Below are positions 24,851 to 38,700 of a stretch of 64,000 nt of DNA, one piece after another. The position numbers were made by a program, and so were the translations under genes. The stretch lies in assembly GCA_023512835.1 (NCBI GenBank), contig CM042086.1:6425799-6489798 (forward strand), written 5' to 3'. Under the pieces are notes generated by a model. The model was not told where the DNA came from and made no database searches. It saw nothing but the letters and a program-made list of their open reading frames with translations. The stretch comes from Taxillus chinensis (Eukaryota; Streptophyta; Magnoliopsida; Santalales; Loranthaceae). The number at the start of each line of letters is the position of its first letter. Position 1 is the stretch's first letter.

Positions 24851-25840
24851 GTGCCATCCTTAAATGGTTATCAGCGTATGTTTCTTAAAATGATTCGCCA
24901 GTCAACATGATATCATGTATGGTTAGTGACTGCCCTCTGGTGGGGCATTCTCTACACCTCCTCTCATTGTTGCCTCGTTCGTTACTGGCTTTGCAACACT
25001 CATTCCACTATCCTATCCACGGTGCCTTCTAGAGTACAAAGTATTTGGTTTAGAATTTGTGCCCCCATACCTTTTATGCCATATGGCTGTAGAGAGCACT
25101 GAGTAAAGGCAACTTCGGCATGGAGTGTTGGAGCAAGACTGTCGAAGTTGAGGTTGTGCAACATGAATTGTGTGGGCGTGGTGACTCCAACTTGATTTAT
25201 GATGCACCAAAAATGAAAATTAACAAAGTTAATATTGTACGGAGGTGTGAATCGAAGTGAGTGAGCAATTGGAGGCATGGTGATTTTGGTTTGATTTGGT
25301 AAGGCTAAAGATATAACGAAAATAAAAGGGGAAAGGAAAGATAAAATAAGGTGAACGGTTATAGGGTAAGAGCCGCAACAGAGGAGAAAATGAAAAAGTC
25401 AAGCTCATCTGTAGTGTTTGGTTCATCTATAGTGTACGTAGAGTTATCATTGAATTTAACGAAGACCTTAATACATAAAAAGTAAAAGAAAAAGAGAATT
25501 AAAAAGTCAAGTACATACTATTTCATATCTATATAACATCATGATTAAATGAATTTATTTCTTCAATTTAAAATATGTAAATTTTTAATGGATGAATTTT
25601 TTAAAATAAAAAAATTATATATGCATATACATTGTGAAATCTAAATCTCATACAAAATCTTCTGATTTTTAAATTTTTAAATTTTAAAAATTTTAAAAAT
25701 AATGTCAACATAATGACATAAAGAATATTTTCCTTCACAATGTTATTTTTTTTATTTTTTCAATTTAAAAAGTTAATTAATAAATTATTGGTTAACATAT
25801 ATTTTAACTTTTTTCCTTTCTAGAAAGACCGACAACCTCC
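24851..25840. other. Intergenic, no confident gene
   Basis: Includes a 92-codon minus-strand open frame (25278-25000) of unknown nature. The A/T-rich DNA from 25440 on leads to the NF-YA promoter. Confidence 0.45.
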
Positions 25841-27288
25841 GTCTCGTACTACAAATACAACCCGCGAATAATAAAACACACGCGCACACCCGCATCGGGA
25901 ACTACATAGAACTGGATTGACTTTTGACTCTCTATCTCCCCTCTGCACCGACCGAAAGAATGACAAGATCGTAGGTAGGGTTGGGTTCGTGTCATTGTTC
26001 CTCGGAGCCGCTAGGTACGCTCTCGTAGATTTCACTTTTGTTTTGTTTCTAATATTATTGTCTTCCCCGTTACAGTCAACACGTATTGTGTTCGAAACCC
26101 TAGGTTTTTCAATTCCTAGACACTCGTTGAATTCGTTATCAAGTTGCCATTCTTGTTATTGTTTTTCCTGTTTTATTTATTTATCTATTTATTTATTTTA
26201 CATTTGGGTATTTTTGATTGTTTTTGTTTGTGCGATTTTTTTCTCATTTGGTTGAATTTTGTTCGTTTTAAGTTGGCAGTGGATTTTATATTCGTGCATA
26301 GTTGTCTTATGTAGGAATCTTAGTACCTTGTATTTATATTTCAGCTTGTGTTTCTGAATTTGTTGGGGATTCTAAGTGGGTGTTGATTTTCCATGTAAGT
26401 TAAAATTTATGTGGCGTTGTGTTGATATCTGTTTAAATTATTAAATAGTTGGCTGTCTTAAACAAAGACTTCATTCCCCTTTTGATATAAATGGCCTCTT
26501 TGGATTTTTATAACAAGAGCTATTTCTTATTTAGGAGTTTCTTGGTATCGATATCCTTTAAATGCCGGAGTACGTTTTAGTTATATTATCGTGGGGCAAT
26601 ACTTGATCAGGTGATTCATTGTCGAGGAAGATGGTTGGGATACTCTTGAAATAATTGACAGTAGGTGGAAGTTATATGGCACCAAGGTGCAGAATGTATG
26701 GAGAGATTTCCTGGCAAAATAAGCATCATTAAGGATGAGCTATGATCACTTGTCACGCTATTATAAATCTGTGGGAATAGCCACTCGCTCTTTTGTCCGA
26801 AGCATGAAAATTCTGAAAAACAATAATAAGTGTGCAAACCATTATTTCTTCATTTATGTTGACTCCGTGATGCATGCCTGATCCTAGCTTTATCCATACG
26901 CCCACAACTTTGTGTGTTACTGGAGTCTGGAACCTCTCATAAACATACAGGCAACTTAGGTTTTCTAGCTTTCCAACTAAAAACAAATTTGCCCATGTTC
27001 CCACAATTTCCATGGCTCACTATGTAGTTATTAGGGCGATGTTTTCTGTGTAAACATACATTAACCTCTATAAAAATGGATGTTTTATAAAACGGTTTTG
27101 CTTGCTTCAATATTATTGTTTTGAGATTTTTGGGCGGTGATCAAACTGCAGCCTGTAAATGCTCTCACTTTCACTAGACCTAGAATTTAATTTCATATGA
27201 AATAAAGTGGCTCTCTGTAAGTTTTTTTTTTTGTGACAATTTTCTTTTTGTAGATAGTCTATGGCAAGAGATTGGTAGTTTGAGAAAA
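25841..27288 (+). promoter_or_regulatory. 5' UTR and leader intron of the NF-YA gene
   Basis: A GC-richer leader at about 25850-26020 ends at candidate donors CGTAG|GTAGGG and CGCTAG|GTACGC. A long intron then runs to the acceptor TTTTTGTAG at 27253, 35 bp before the start codon. Such long leader introns are usual in plant NF-YA genes. The exact donor is uncertain. Confidence 0.5.
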
Positions 27289-30200
27289 ATGCATGCAAAC
27301 TCTGATAAAAATAATTTGGAACCTGGTCTGCATAACATCCCGGCATCTGGGGCTTATCCAGAACCTTGGTGGCGTAGTGGTGGGTATAATCACATTTCCT
27401 CGGCTATGGTAAGAGGAATTGCATCAAGTTCATCTCCATTAAACCATCCAATTAGTGGGAGACAGCCTAAAGATGGTCAGTCCCAGTCCCCTGGTGAGGG
27501 GAATGAGGAAAATGATGATGGTGATGATGATAATGATGGTGGTGTTGGTGATGATGATGATGCTGCTGAAGATTCACAGTCAGGTACATCTTCAAGTCAT
27601 TGATATTAGGATTTTTTTTTTTGCAACCTACCTGAATCTAGCATTGCCCTGGATATTAATTGCAATAGTATGAATGTTTGTCTGCTAATGTCTGGTTTAG
27701 TTTTTACGTCTGATGCAGATATGCCAATTCCTATGGATATTATATATTTTATATAGAAATTTTACATGTCGATTGCTCAGTTGAAAACTGTTTTCTTTCT
27801 TTATTGCGTATTTTGTTCAAAGACTTGGAGTTATGGCCTCTGACATGTGTGGAACCATACACCTTCCCTTCCCTCCCGTTAAAAATACAAATATTGTCAT
27901 AGATAAAATTTTGTTAGATCACTAATTATGTCAAAAATATCAAGACAGTTAAGAGTAGTACCCAGCAATCAAAATTGGGCTGAAATCCTCTGTTAAAATG
28001 AAATGATTTAAAGGACTGCTGATTACTGAGTAATTTGAATATGAGCAATTGCACCAATGAAATAGATCAAGTATTTACATGCACAGTACAAGAACAAACT
28101 TATATGAAAACAAAAGCCTAGTAACGTGTTATATGAAAGGTTTTTTAATGCCTGGACTGTTCAGCAACTGCCCCAACAATGTAATTCAAGTTATCCAACA
28201 GGTTGTATATGGCTCAAACATGGTTGGAGATAAGTGACTTGGTGGTTGAGGGCAAGTTTGATAAGCTTCATTGGCGTAGACTAATATGTCCTTGCAATTT
28301 GAATGTGATGTTATTGATGATTCAAGGCACTCATAATTTTTTCAGGCTGAAATAATAGAATTCCAATCCCCTACAAAATTCTAGAATGATTTATTTAAAT
28401 TCAAACAAAAAATCAACCTAGTAATGAATATAATGTAGTACAGTGTTCTTCGTTTCACGCTCTTAACAAAATTAGAGCATGCATTAAAAACGAAATGATA
28501 CTACTTACAAGACAATCTTAATATAGGCCTTATGTATAGATTTCGGATCCTCTGCGTTAGAAGATTCATGCAGTACACAAAAAACAGAGCAAAATTATGT
28601 AGTTTTTTTTTTTTTTAAGAAATTGCATACCAAAACTGGGTAGTTTTGGTGTATTGCATATAAAAACAACGTAGTTTGACCTACTGTTTCTTGCAGTTAC
28701 CGCAGAGGATCCTATTTCTTATGTTTATGGTTATATATGGTGATATTTATATGGCCTGTACAAATTTAAGTTAAAAGCCTGTACCTGAAATAATAATGGG
28801 AGCCACTGCACCAGTCACCCAATAGTGTGCTGTTATTGGTGATGTAATGTAACATATTGTTTTGTATATTTTATGTTAACCATTTCATTAAGTTTTTGTT
28901 TTTAAATATCCTATTTTAGTATGATCTTAATTAAGTTTGAGGGTTGATATGTTTCTATGACCAGATGGAAGTTATGGACACCAAAAGTCTCAAGGTGCTC
29001 CACCTACTATACACACAGGGAGGGATGGAGGTCTCGTAAACCCCCCACAACTTGAACTCGTTGGTCACTCTATTGTAAGTGTTTTACTGTCTTTCAAGTA
29101 ACCAGTTCAAGATTCCTTTGTAGGAATTAGAAGTTTATACATGCAAAACAAAATGAATGTGGGACAAGAGGTAGGGAAAGAAAATGTGGATACATCCTAA
29201 AGATTCAATTTTAATTACAAATGCATGTCTTTGTGATATCAATTATGTAGGATTATATTGCTGTGGGATAAGTACCTAATAATGTGCCAAATAATTAGTG
29301 AAACATGCTTGCTGGGCCTAAGCTTGCCCCGCAATAACATCAATTTGGGGCGAGTAGGTTGAAAGAAAGAGATGAATCGGTATGCTTGATCTAAAAGTAT
29401 TTCATGTGGGCCAAATTTAAAAAAAAAAATCACTGCAGGCTTGAAGATCCACAGCTGGTGTGACATAACTTTTATTGAGTTGACTCTTCTATATGTAGTA
29501 ACAGTACTATTACTTCGCTAAAAAAAAATTATAGTACTCTTATGTCTGATTAAACTATCATTTATCGCTGATACATTGTTGCTCTCTGATTTTTGATGAA
29601 TTTGTTAAGGGTTGACATGCACTTTATGATGTTTGCTTAGGTTTTGTCTTGCACTTTGGCCTTAAGACACCTTTGCACTTCCTAAACTAATATTATCTGA
29701 AATTGGTTACATAACTTGTCAGCCCATTCTGATTTTCTGGAGTTCAGCTTGGCTGGTGTTAAGGGCTGTTATAGTGGGGCAATAAGTTCTCCTTGGCAAG
29801 GTTCATTTTGAATGGGTTTGGGTTGTAAGTGGGAAATGTGTCCTGATGGAGGGTTTAGCGTGGCAAAGAGAGGTGACATAGGATTTGGCTGCTCAATAAT
29901 TACAAGGATTAGTATAGTGGTGAGATTGTAGGGTACCAACAACAGCCTTGAGGAATCAGGTGACATAGTTTTTGAGAAAGAGAGGCAATCTTACAGGATG
30001 ACAATCTGTGGGGTTCTAACTGTTTGATACTTCTATCTGAGTTCTTTTTTTCCCCCATCTATATAAAAATATTTTGGACCAGAAATTGACTTTTCTTTGC
30101 TTTACTTTCGTCCTATCAATAATTCTTAATATCCAAAACATATAATGGATGGATTTGGAGTGCGTGTGTGCAGAAATTTGGTGTCTTTTTCAGGTCTTCA

Positions 30201-33200
30201 CGTGGATCATTTTCTCCCAACTGTAAATCTCTAAAATTTACAAATATCGTGATAGATACCTAATAGTTTCTGAATCAAAACTGAATGAATTTTATGGTTT
30301 CAAAAATTTTGTTATTGGTTTGAACTGCCTCTTATTTCATAGTGCTCTTGCACCTCTTTTTCAGGCATGTGCATCAAACGCTTATATGGATCCATATTAT
30401 GGTGGAATGATGGCGGCCTATGGACATCAGCCATTGGTATGGATTACTGATTCCCTGAAAATATTATGAAATGGATGTATTATGTATGATTGAGTTCATG
30501 TTCTTTTTTTTATTAACTTTTGCTTATAATGGAGGGGTATGTTTTTCCTTAAAACGATTGTCATCTGAATGATTTTGTTTCATTTTGATTGGATTGGAAT
30601 AGAAGCCTTGAAAACTAGATATTAGATGTAATTAGTTTCCATTTGTTTCATTTGTATATAAATCTTTTGTCTTGTTATCTTGTTTGGGCTATTCTTAGGG
30701 TGTAGCATTATGGAAGAGCACTTGAAACCCTTAATAGCCTGGAAATAACTCTGGTATTTTCTTTCCCTTTTAATTTTAAATATGGATGATTGGAACCAAA
30801 GAATTCTCTAGTTATTACGGATGATGTCATGGACAATTTAATGCAATATGATTTTAATTGTTCCAATTTTGAGAATCTTTTTATTTTTGTTTTTACAAAA
30901 TAGAAATATTATAAATTTGAAGGACCTTCCCAGTCAACGGAGTGCTGAAGTTTCTCTTGTGAGGAATACAATCATCCTTAGGTCAGAATTAGAGATACGA
31001 ATGCAAAGCTTTTGAAAGGAAGACTTGTTTCTTACCTCAGTTATACAAATCAGTATGGCCATAGCTAGGCAAGAATTCTTTGTCAATTAGGAAGTGGATT
31101 CTGCTATGTATTTGTTGATTGGGTAGTCAATTTTTCTTCTTCTTCTTCTTCTTCTTCCATTTATGTAAGGCTTCATCGGTCAACTCAGATAGTCATGCGT
31201 TTTGGCGGTTGATTTAGGTAGCTTCATCGGTCAACTCAGATAATTGTATCATGAATGAAAATATTGCTCATTTAGTGATCCACAATTTCACTATCAATGA
31301 GCATTAATCGGGGGATTTGTCACATTTTCAAAATCCCCTAGCTCTGATCAAATCTACATTGGGCTACTTCTAATCACGGGATGGACATTGTGAGGGGATA
31401 ATAAAATATGACTCTAATATCATATTGAAGTTCAATGAATTGGTTGTAAGAGAGGTTATCCTTAAAAATTTATTAATCAATATTTGATTGGCAACTTTCC
31501 TTTAGTGGGATATTCTAACCGGCTGCAAATGCGGTATTGGAGTTATCTGGCTGAAAGAAAGGGATCCAGATTAGTGGACTTCCTGGGGCTGTTCTGTGAC
31601 TTACTGCTATATTAACTTCTTCCTTGTTGATGTCATGTTCCAATGCTGCTATTACTTTTATTTGCATGTACTTTCTCATTTGTACTTGCACGTGTTATTG
31701 TTTTCATTTTTCATTTTTTTTCGGGTATGTATCTAGATGGATTTAGGGCCACTTTTGGATTGCAAATCTAAGTACAATAAAAAAAGAGATTGTTTGTGTG
31801 AAATCTGCATGTAGCATGCTTGTGCTTGGTTGCCTGTCTAGGGCCATGTTCAAGTATGCCTGTGAGAAATTCCAAATTTCAGTTCTACATATATGTGTTC
31901 AGGTTCATCCTCATTTAATTGGAATGCAACACACTAGGATGCCTTTGCCCCTTGACATGGCCCAAGAGCCCGTCTATGTGAATGCAAAACAATACCATGG
32001 GATTCTGAGGCGAAGACAGTCACGCGCCAAAGCTGAGCTTCAGAAGAAGCTAATAAAAGTTAGAAAGGTAGATTCACATTCCCTTGTTATCTTTTCCCGG
32101 TCAAAATATTGGTGCTGTTATTCTTCGTTGCATATTTTTCCTTGTGCTGAATTGAAGTGTAGAATAATCTCTTCTCTTCTGATGTATAGCTTATTCATTC
32201 ACTGGCTATATATCTCTTGTTATATTAGCATGTCCCTTTTCCAATTCTCACTGTAGTAAAATGGGTAAACGAAGCTCTTTGCTTGATTTTTAATTTGGTT
32301 AAGAGCAATTTTTGGGACTTCTTTAGATCATGAAATTTTGTAGTAGGACGGGTGTTGCACACCTCTCAACTGTATGAATAGCAATAAATCTCTTCATGTG
32401 AGAGTGAAATAAAAATACTAGCTATGGCCACTGGAGCGAGTTTAGAGCCTCTTTGAGGTGATTTTGGAATATGAATAATATTAACACACAAAAGCTGTTA
32501 GTTCAAATTTGACATTGAATACATTGAATATATTGATAAATAACTATATATAAGAAAAATTGTTTCGGATATTGTTGTAATTGAACCAAATAATCTCCAT
32601 TTCTGTTAAACGCCTTTCCTAATCACATTTTATATATGGATATAGTGCTTAAATAATTTCAAAATAAATTTTATTTGGTTGAGCTTGTATACTTGTGAAA
32701 AATGTATCAACTTCACAATCAAATAAATCAGTATCAACTGTTAAAATCTCTGCCAGACATTGGTTGGGTGGTTTTAGGCCGTGAATGTTCTGCCACCAGT
32801 AGTTTTTTTTTCCATCTTTAAGTTCGTTGAATGTTTATCTAGTTTAGCTGGGCTAAGAATTTGGCTTAATGCACCAAACCTTTGAGCAAAAGGGTGTTTC
32901 AGTTTCATACTCGCTAGACGAGGAAAACTGACCATCTACAATGGACAGGAAGAGGTTTGAAACATAGCTCGGTGGCAAACAAAAAGCTGTTTGTGGATGC
33001 ATATGAGCAAATCTTGTTTTGTTACATCAAATATACATTTACTTGTAAGATCTGCAACGTTTTGGATAAAACTGAAGGCCAGTGGAGTCTGGTCTCTTAT
33101 GAAGTGATTTATTGATTTTACTAAAATTTTAATTGTTGTCATTTATGGTCTAATTTCAGCTGTTGTTGATTAACATGTTTTCTTCCCATTTCAGCCGTAT

Positions 33201-33632
33201 CTTCATGAATCTCGGCACCAGCATGCTATGAGAAGGGCAAGGGCCACTGGAGGCCGCTTTGCGAAGAAGGTAAATCCAGATGCTTCAAATCACAAGGCTG
33301 AAAAGAAGGGCCCAGGTTCCAGTACGGCCGCTCCGTCTATGTCTGCCAGTTCATCGGGTTCTGAACCATTCCTTTATGACCATTCTGAAAACTTGAATGC
33401 AGCATCAAATAGTCAACACGGTGGTGCGATGGGGTCTCGCGAGGATGACTCCCACTCCCAACAAGTATACCAATATGTGAATGGTGTTGATACCCGCCAC
33501 CAAAGTCATAGCCTGCAAGCCTCGGCGCGCCACTCAGGATTGAGCCAGAGAGAAGAGAAGGGTGATTCGTGGGGCTCTGCACCGCCTTCCAACTGCACCC
33601 CCACCCCACAAAGGGCTCTTGCTATGCAGTGA
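27289..33632 (+). CDS. NF-YA: Nuclear transcription factor Y subunit A (NF-YA1/9-like)
   Basis: Five coding exons: 27289-27583, 28965-29074, 30365-30436, 31903-32067 and 33195-33632. All junctions are GT-AG and keep frame, giving 359 aa. The N-terminus has [11 protein letters not shown] and an acidic Asp/Glu/Gly run (about residues 70-90). The middle has QLELVGHSI and [15 protein letters not shown]. The core domain (about residues 181-240) combines the NF-YB/NF-YC-binding helix ([20 protein letters not shown]) with the CCAAT-contacting block ([20 protein letters not shown]). The C-terminus is Ser/Gln-rich. In the nucleus the NF-Y trimer binds CCAAT boxes. The residues around the core resemble the NF-YA1/9 group, by inference. 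ATG at 27289 follows an upstream in-frame stop. The 3' UTR carries a miR169-type site. Confidence 0.95.
28545..28712. mobile_element. MITE-like element in NF-YA intron 1
   Basis: GGATCCTCTGCG at 28545-28556 is exactly inverted as CGCAGAGGATCC at 28701-28712, enclosing 144 bp. The size and perfect ends fit a non-autonomous DNA transposon. No clear target-site duplication is seen. Confidence 0.6.
31169..31242. repeat. Short direct duplication in NF-YA intron 3
   Basis: GCTTCATCGGTCAACTCAGA occurs twice about 52 bp apart, next to a (TTC)n run at about 31134-31158. Confidence 0.8.
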
Positions 33633-33702
33633 GGCGCACCTGCCATGAATCCCACTTAACCGAAGAAGCAAAAAGGGTCCCTGGTTATGTGGTTTTCTTT
33701 TT

Positions 33703-33723
33703 TTGGCAGTTAATTCTTGGCAT
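33703..33723 (+). promoter_or_regulatory. Degenerate second miR169-like site in the NF-YA 3' UTR
   Basis: TTGGCAGTTAATTCTTGGCA resembles the better site 31 bp downstream (GGCA..T.ATTCTTGGC shared) but has more mismatches to miR169. Probably a decayed duplicate. Confidence 0.35.
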
Positions 33724-33733
33724 GTTTGCTGGG

Positions 33734-33754
33734 CTGGCAATTCATTCTTGGCTA
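33734..33754 (+). promoter_or_regulatory. miR169 target site in the NF-YA 3' UTR
   Basis: CTGGCAATTCATTCTTGGCT(A) lies about 100 bp after the stop codon. It pairs with the miR169 family (CAGCCAAGGAUGACUUGCCG) with a few G:U pairs and mismatches, as in known NF-YA targets. miR169 control of NF-YA mRNAs is well established in plants. Confidence 0.75.
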
Positions 33755-34884
33755 TTTTCTCGCTCTCGTTGCCCTGTAGAAATGGGGGGGGAGTAAATGA
33801 CAGATGTGTTGTGGCTGACGATACCTGCTGGCAATATTATTCCACCGTTCCTTTTTCATCACTTTTTGTACAAAAGGCGGGGCAAAGCAAACGATCCCTG
33901 TTATTTATCTCTGTGGTGAGCTTTTAGAAGAAACGCTCTGTGGGTTGCTACAAACTTAGGGGTGGGGCCGTCTATTTTCTTAACTGGGATCATGGTTTGA
34001 TAAGGGTCTATTTTTATGGCCGACGTGTACAAAATCTCCTGCACGTATGTCTTCAGTTACTTATGTTTATGATACGTTTGGCTTTTATAGCAGCAGCTAA
34101 TGCAAGCACGTAGGCCTAGGCATGCTTGGTAAAATAGGCAACATGAATCTTTTTTTTTCTATTATTATTATTATAATTTTTGGATTAACCTTTAGATTTA
34201 CAAAGTTTCTTTTTGTATGTTGAATTTATAGTTTTATCTTTTACAGATCGTTTCCAGAAGGGTCAAAACCCACCCTTGTTTTTGACAGTTTCATGATGAC
34301 ATTAACTTTTTTTTAAATCCCAATTTGTTCCTCAAATCCTCCACAAAAACCAGAAAATGCAATACATAGCGGCGATTACATGAAATTTTGAACTCCAATG
34401 CACCGCGCAACCCAGAAATGGCGGAGAATGGCGTCCTAGTAATGTTACAGTAACCAATCCCTCCTGTTTTTTAATATTAAAGGAAAGTTCCACTTTTGCC
34501 TTAATCATACTGTTTAACTGGCTCATTTGGTAAATTGAATAAACATAGTATATTGAACAAAACCTGCTGACGATAGGAAAAATGAGAATGCCTAGCAAGC
34601 ATGTTACAGAACAGAAATAGGAAACGCACTATACAGATGGAAAGTATATGGGTGAAAAGGGAAACACAGTCCTACAGTTGTTGGCCTCACAATCAACAAC
34701 CATCCACGCATTTAACAAAAGGGGCACTAATTTGAAAGAACCTGCTTCATTCTTATAATCATTATACAGTTTTACACTTAAAATTAAGTATTAAACACCA
34801 GTAATAATAATAATAATATTTTATGCAGCCTGCCACAATGCCAGGTCTACAGTCGCATTCGATTTTGCTGATCATCAGCGCGTC
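33755..34884. other. Convergent 3' regions of NF-YA and SEC62
   Basis: NF-YA 3' UTR (plus) faces SEC62 3' UTR (minus). T-rich runs lie at 34148-34180 and an (AAT)n run at about 34801-34820. No gene is seen between them. Confidence 0.6.
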
Positions 34885-35738
34885 CTATATACTATCGGTG
34901 GCTCCATCCCCTGTTTCTGAGATGTTTTCTGTGTCTGCATTATCGACTTGAGCAGCCTGTTCAGCTGTTTCTTTGCTCCCACCTGAGGCTGCATCAGATT
35001 CTGTGCCATTAATTTGGGGCTTCTCCATCATCCCAGAAAGAGCCAATGTCGGAGACCATTCAAGAACATCATCTATTATGTTGGAAACACGCTTGTGGTA
35101 CCTGAAAGAACACCAAATATTTGTCAGACAAACACGACATTACGAAAATGACAGAACACTAATGCATATGGATAGACAGATACCTCGATTGTGACCCATT
35201 TACTTCAGTACTACCAGTAACCATGGTATATGGAAAAGAAAACACCCAGATTGGGAGATAAAGAAACAAAGCCGCAGCTTACCTAGCTCTGGCAGCCTCA
35301 TCTGGGGCATGATGCCTCAACAACATTATAACCAGCAAAGACAGTACAGTGTAGAAAAGCCTAGCTGTCCACTTTGGTCGTTCCTCCTCGTCTTTCTTTG
35401 GCCAAAAACGGAATAGTTCCTTGAGTGTTGCTTCCTCGGCAAGGATATTAGGGAAAAACCATACACGCTTTCCAAAGAGGATCCATATAATGCCAAATAT
35501 TGTGGCTCTCACTGCAAAACAAGAAATACATGAACATGACCCAATGCAAAACAAGAAACACACGAACATGACAGCCAAAACGATAACCAGTGAAAATTAT
35601 GTTCCAATGGTAATCACAGTGTCATGCCATGCCAAATAAAACATAAAAGCAGTAATTCCTGCAACTAAATTATGGATACAAAGTACAGTAGTAGCTATGT
35701 TTATTATTTGAACGATAGTTTTTTTTGAACCCTAGATT

Positions 35739-35782
<44 letters not shown>

Positions 35783-38700
35783 ACACGGGGTTGCAAGTGT
35801 GTACAGATCACAAAAATGCTGGCAACCTGTGAGCATGAGCCTGTGCCTGTGGATGGCTTATTCCCCGGGAGTGATGGTTTTAAATGACCGTAGGAAGGCT
35901 GCATATAGTGGGGGTGCGTAAAAAATGCCAATAGAAATACTAAAAGTAATTATATATTAATATTGATTGGCAAACCTTGCAATCATCAAAACTGACTGCA
36001 GCAACACTAGTGGCCTAGTGTATTGGTGGTATTAGCACATCAGGTATGCTTACCAAAAAAACAAAAGTTTCAAATCATGGTTGCTAGATTGGGTGTGATA
36101 GGATTTTAAAATACAAAAATAAAATAATAATTGACTGCAACGCCTATATAGCACAAACCTTCTGTATACCCCCAGCCTAGATGATTTACTTGCAATATTT
36201 CAAACACAGAATGTAGACTAATGTTCAAACTCCAAGGAAAATGAAATTATGTCTAAATTTTGCCATATGGACAGAGTTGTTGACGTTTCAGGAAAAATGA
36301 GAACGAAGTGGCAATGGATGGATAAAAATCACGGATTAGCTATCCATATTATTTTAAAACCAGAACACTGTTATTTCATCCTCAACTTTCAGCATACCAG
36401 TGACATCCACATAAGAATAGTCATAATGAATCCCATGTTTAATCTCAAACAAAAATAGGAATTTGGGAAGAAAGTAAAATTTTTGGAAGATGCCTTCAAA
36501 CCTATCCAGGATCAGAGAACTAATAAATCACGTACCTCCAAAATTGCCATGAAAAGATAAATACGTAGATTTTTAGGTCCTTTGAAAAACCCACTCATTG
36601 TTGATAATAAGATTTAAGAGTTACCACCAACAACTCACCACAATATCCATGGTCCTTATATATATATATATATATGACATGCTGATCCATTAGTAACCCA
36701 TCACAAGGCAACCACAACTAGGCTATAAAAGATGCTACATGGCGCAGGACAATCAGAGCACCATCTAGCATAGAGAAATTAGAAAGTTTTGTATTTTAAA
36801 TTAATTTTAATAAATATGAGCACAGATACATGACAATGTCAAAAAGTTTCACAAAAATCAATAAAATAGAAATAACCAGTTTCACAAGAGCCTACAGCTC
36901 TAACAGTGCAGCTGTGGCCCTAAATCTTCAATGAGGGAAAAATTATACAAGAGGGGAGAGGGGGGGCGGGCATTAAAGAGATAGATGTCAAGGTCACTGG
37001 GTTAAAGAGAGACAAGGAAAGCAAGGGAATTGACTTGGAGAGGGAGGCCAGAGGCTGGTAGTGGGCTTCTGGATCAAGAGATGGTGCAGACAGAAAATAA
37101 TGGCCATAGGCTGTCTTTGGCCCTGTTTGAGACTGCATAGATGGTCGTCGACGCCATCTTTTAGAAATTTTAATAACTTCATTCAACTTGGTCAAATAAT
37201 CATGTGCTGTTTTGGGGAGGGGTTGTGCTGTTTGGGGGCATTAAAGAGATAGATTTCAAGATCACTGGTTCAAGAGAGATACAGAGGGAGGAACAGCAAG
37301 GGGATTGACTTGAAGAGGGAGGAGGCCAGAGGCTGGTAGTGGACTTCTGGATCAATGGGGCAGACAGAAAATAATGGCCATAGGCCGTCTTTGGCCCTGT
37401 TTGAACCTGCATGGATGGTCGTCCACACCATCTTTTAGAACTTTTAACTACACTATAACTTCAGTGGACTCGGTCAAATAATCATGTGCTGTTTTTTTTT
37501 TTTTTTTGGTGATGGTGGGGGGGGGGGGGGGGGGGGGGGGTCATTAAAGAGATAGATGTCAAGGTCACTGGTTCGAGAGAGAGACAGAGGGAGGAAGAGC
37601 ATGGGGATTGACTTGGAGAAGGAGGCCAGAGGCAGGTAGTGGCCTTCTGGATCAAGAGATGGTGCCAAAAGAAAATAATGGGCATAGGCTGTCTTTGGCC
37701 CTGTTTGAGACTGCATGGATGGTCGTCCACACCAACTTTTGGAACTTTCAACTACACACACATGTGGACTCAGTTGAATAATCATGTGTGCATACATGAT
37801 TACTATGCCTTGTGGTCATTAATGCCTTGACATATTAAGCCCATAAACTAGAACCTATATGGAGAACGCAAAAACACACACACAGACACACACACACATA
37901 TATCAAGTCAAAAGCAACCTATTCATTCTCTTCATAGATTTAGGTAGATGGTCTGTGTGGAGAGTGACCATATAGGCACCCAAAATGAACATTAGCTTCC
38001 CTCGTAGAAACCTACACTAGATTATATTATACCAATTATGTTGACACCCAATGTATTCAGCCTGGCACCACTGGCATCAGCAGACAAATACACGGGACAA
38101 TGGATGATGCATTATTCTGAACCATTACTACTTTCATGCTTGGTAATAATAACCCACCTAGCTTAATAGTAATTCCAAAATAATGCCATGCGAACAAAAG
38201 ACTGAATGACATTATGAATAAGAATCACTCTGTGACTCACCCAAAAGCAGGGAGAATATAAGGAGAAGCAGCCCAGCACATGAGTAGAGTACTATCAGCT
38301 TCACTGAATGGGGATACACAGGAAACAAGCATATTGCAAGGGTCAAAACGGGCCAGATAAATGAGAGAAGCGTCTGCCAGAATGGCCTCCTCTTTACAAA
38401 TGTCCATGCAAAAAAGGCATCATTATCTGAAAACAGTTGGTCCTACAAAATATGGCCAGCAAAGGGAGAAAATTAATGGATTGTTGAGAAAAGTTGGACA
38501 AATGGTCCACTCCTTGGAAAACATATAGAACCCATGAACTGCATAAATATGGACCACAATTTGCCAATATGCAGTCCAGGTGCATATACAGTGTTACAAT
38601 CACTTCTGGACATGCATATAGATATGCATTTCAATGCACAAGAACTTATATGGGTATAAACCAAATAAGCAGCATATGATCAATATGAGGCACACATTGA

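Noticed and set aside
25917..26255. 112-codon open frame in the NF-YA leader
   Set aside because: Crosses likely intron DNA, becomes T-rich hydrophobic sequence, and has no similarity to any family I recognise.
37474..37797. Pro-rich open frame in SEC62 intron 3
   Set aside because: Produced by the G/C homopolymer and the tandem repeat; the same peptide pattern recurs in each repeat copy.
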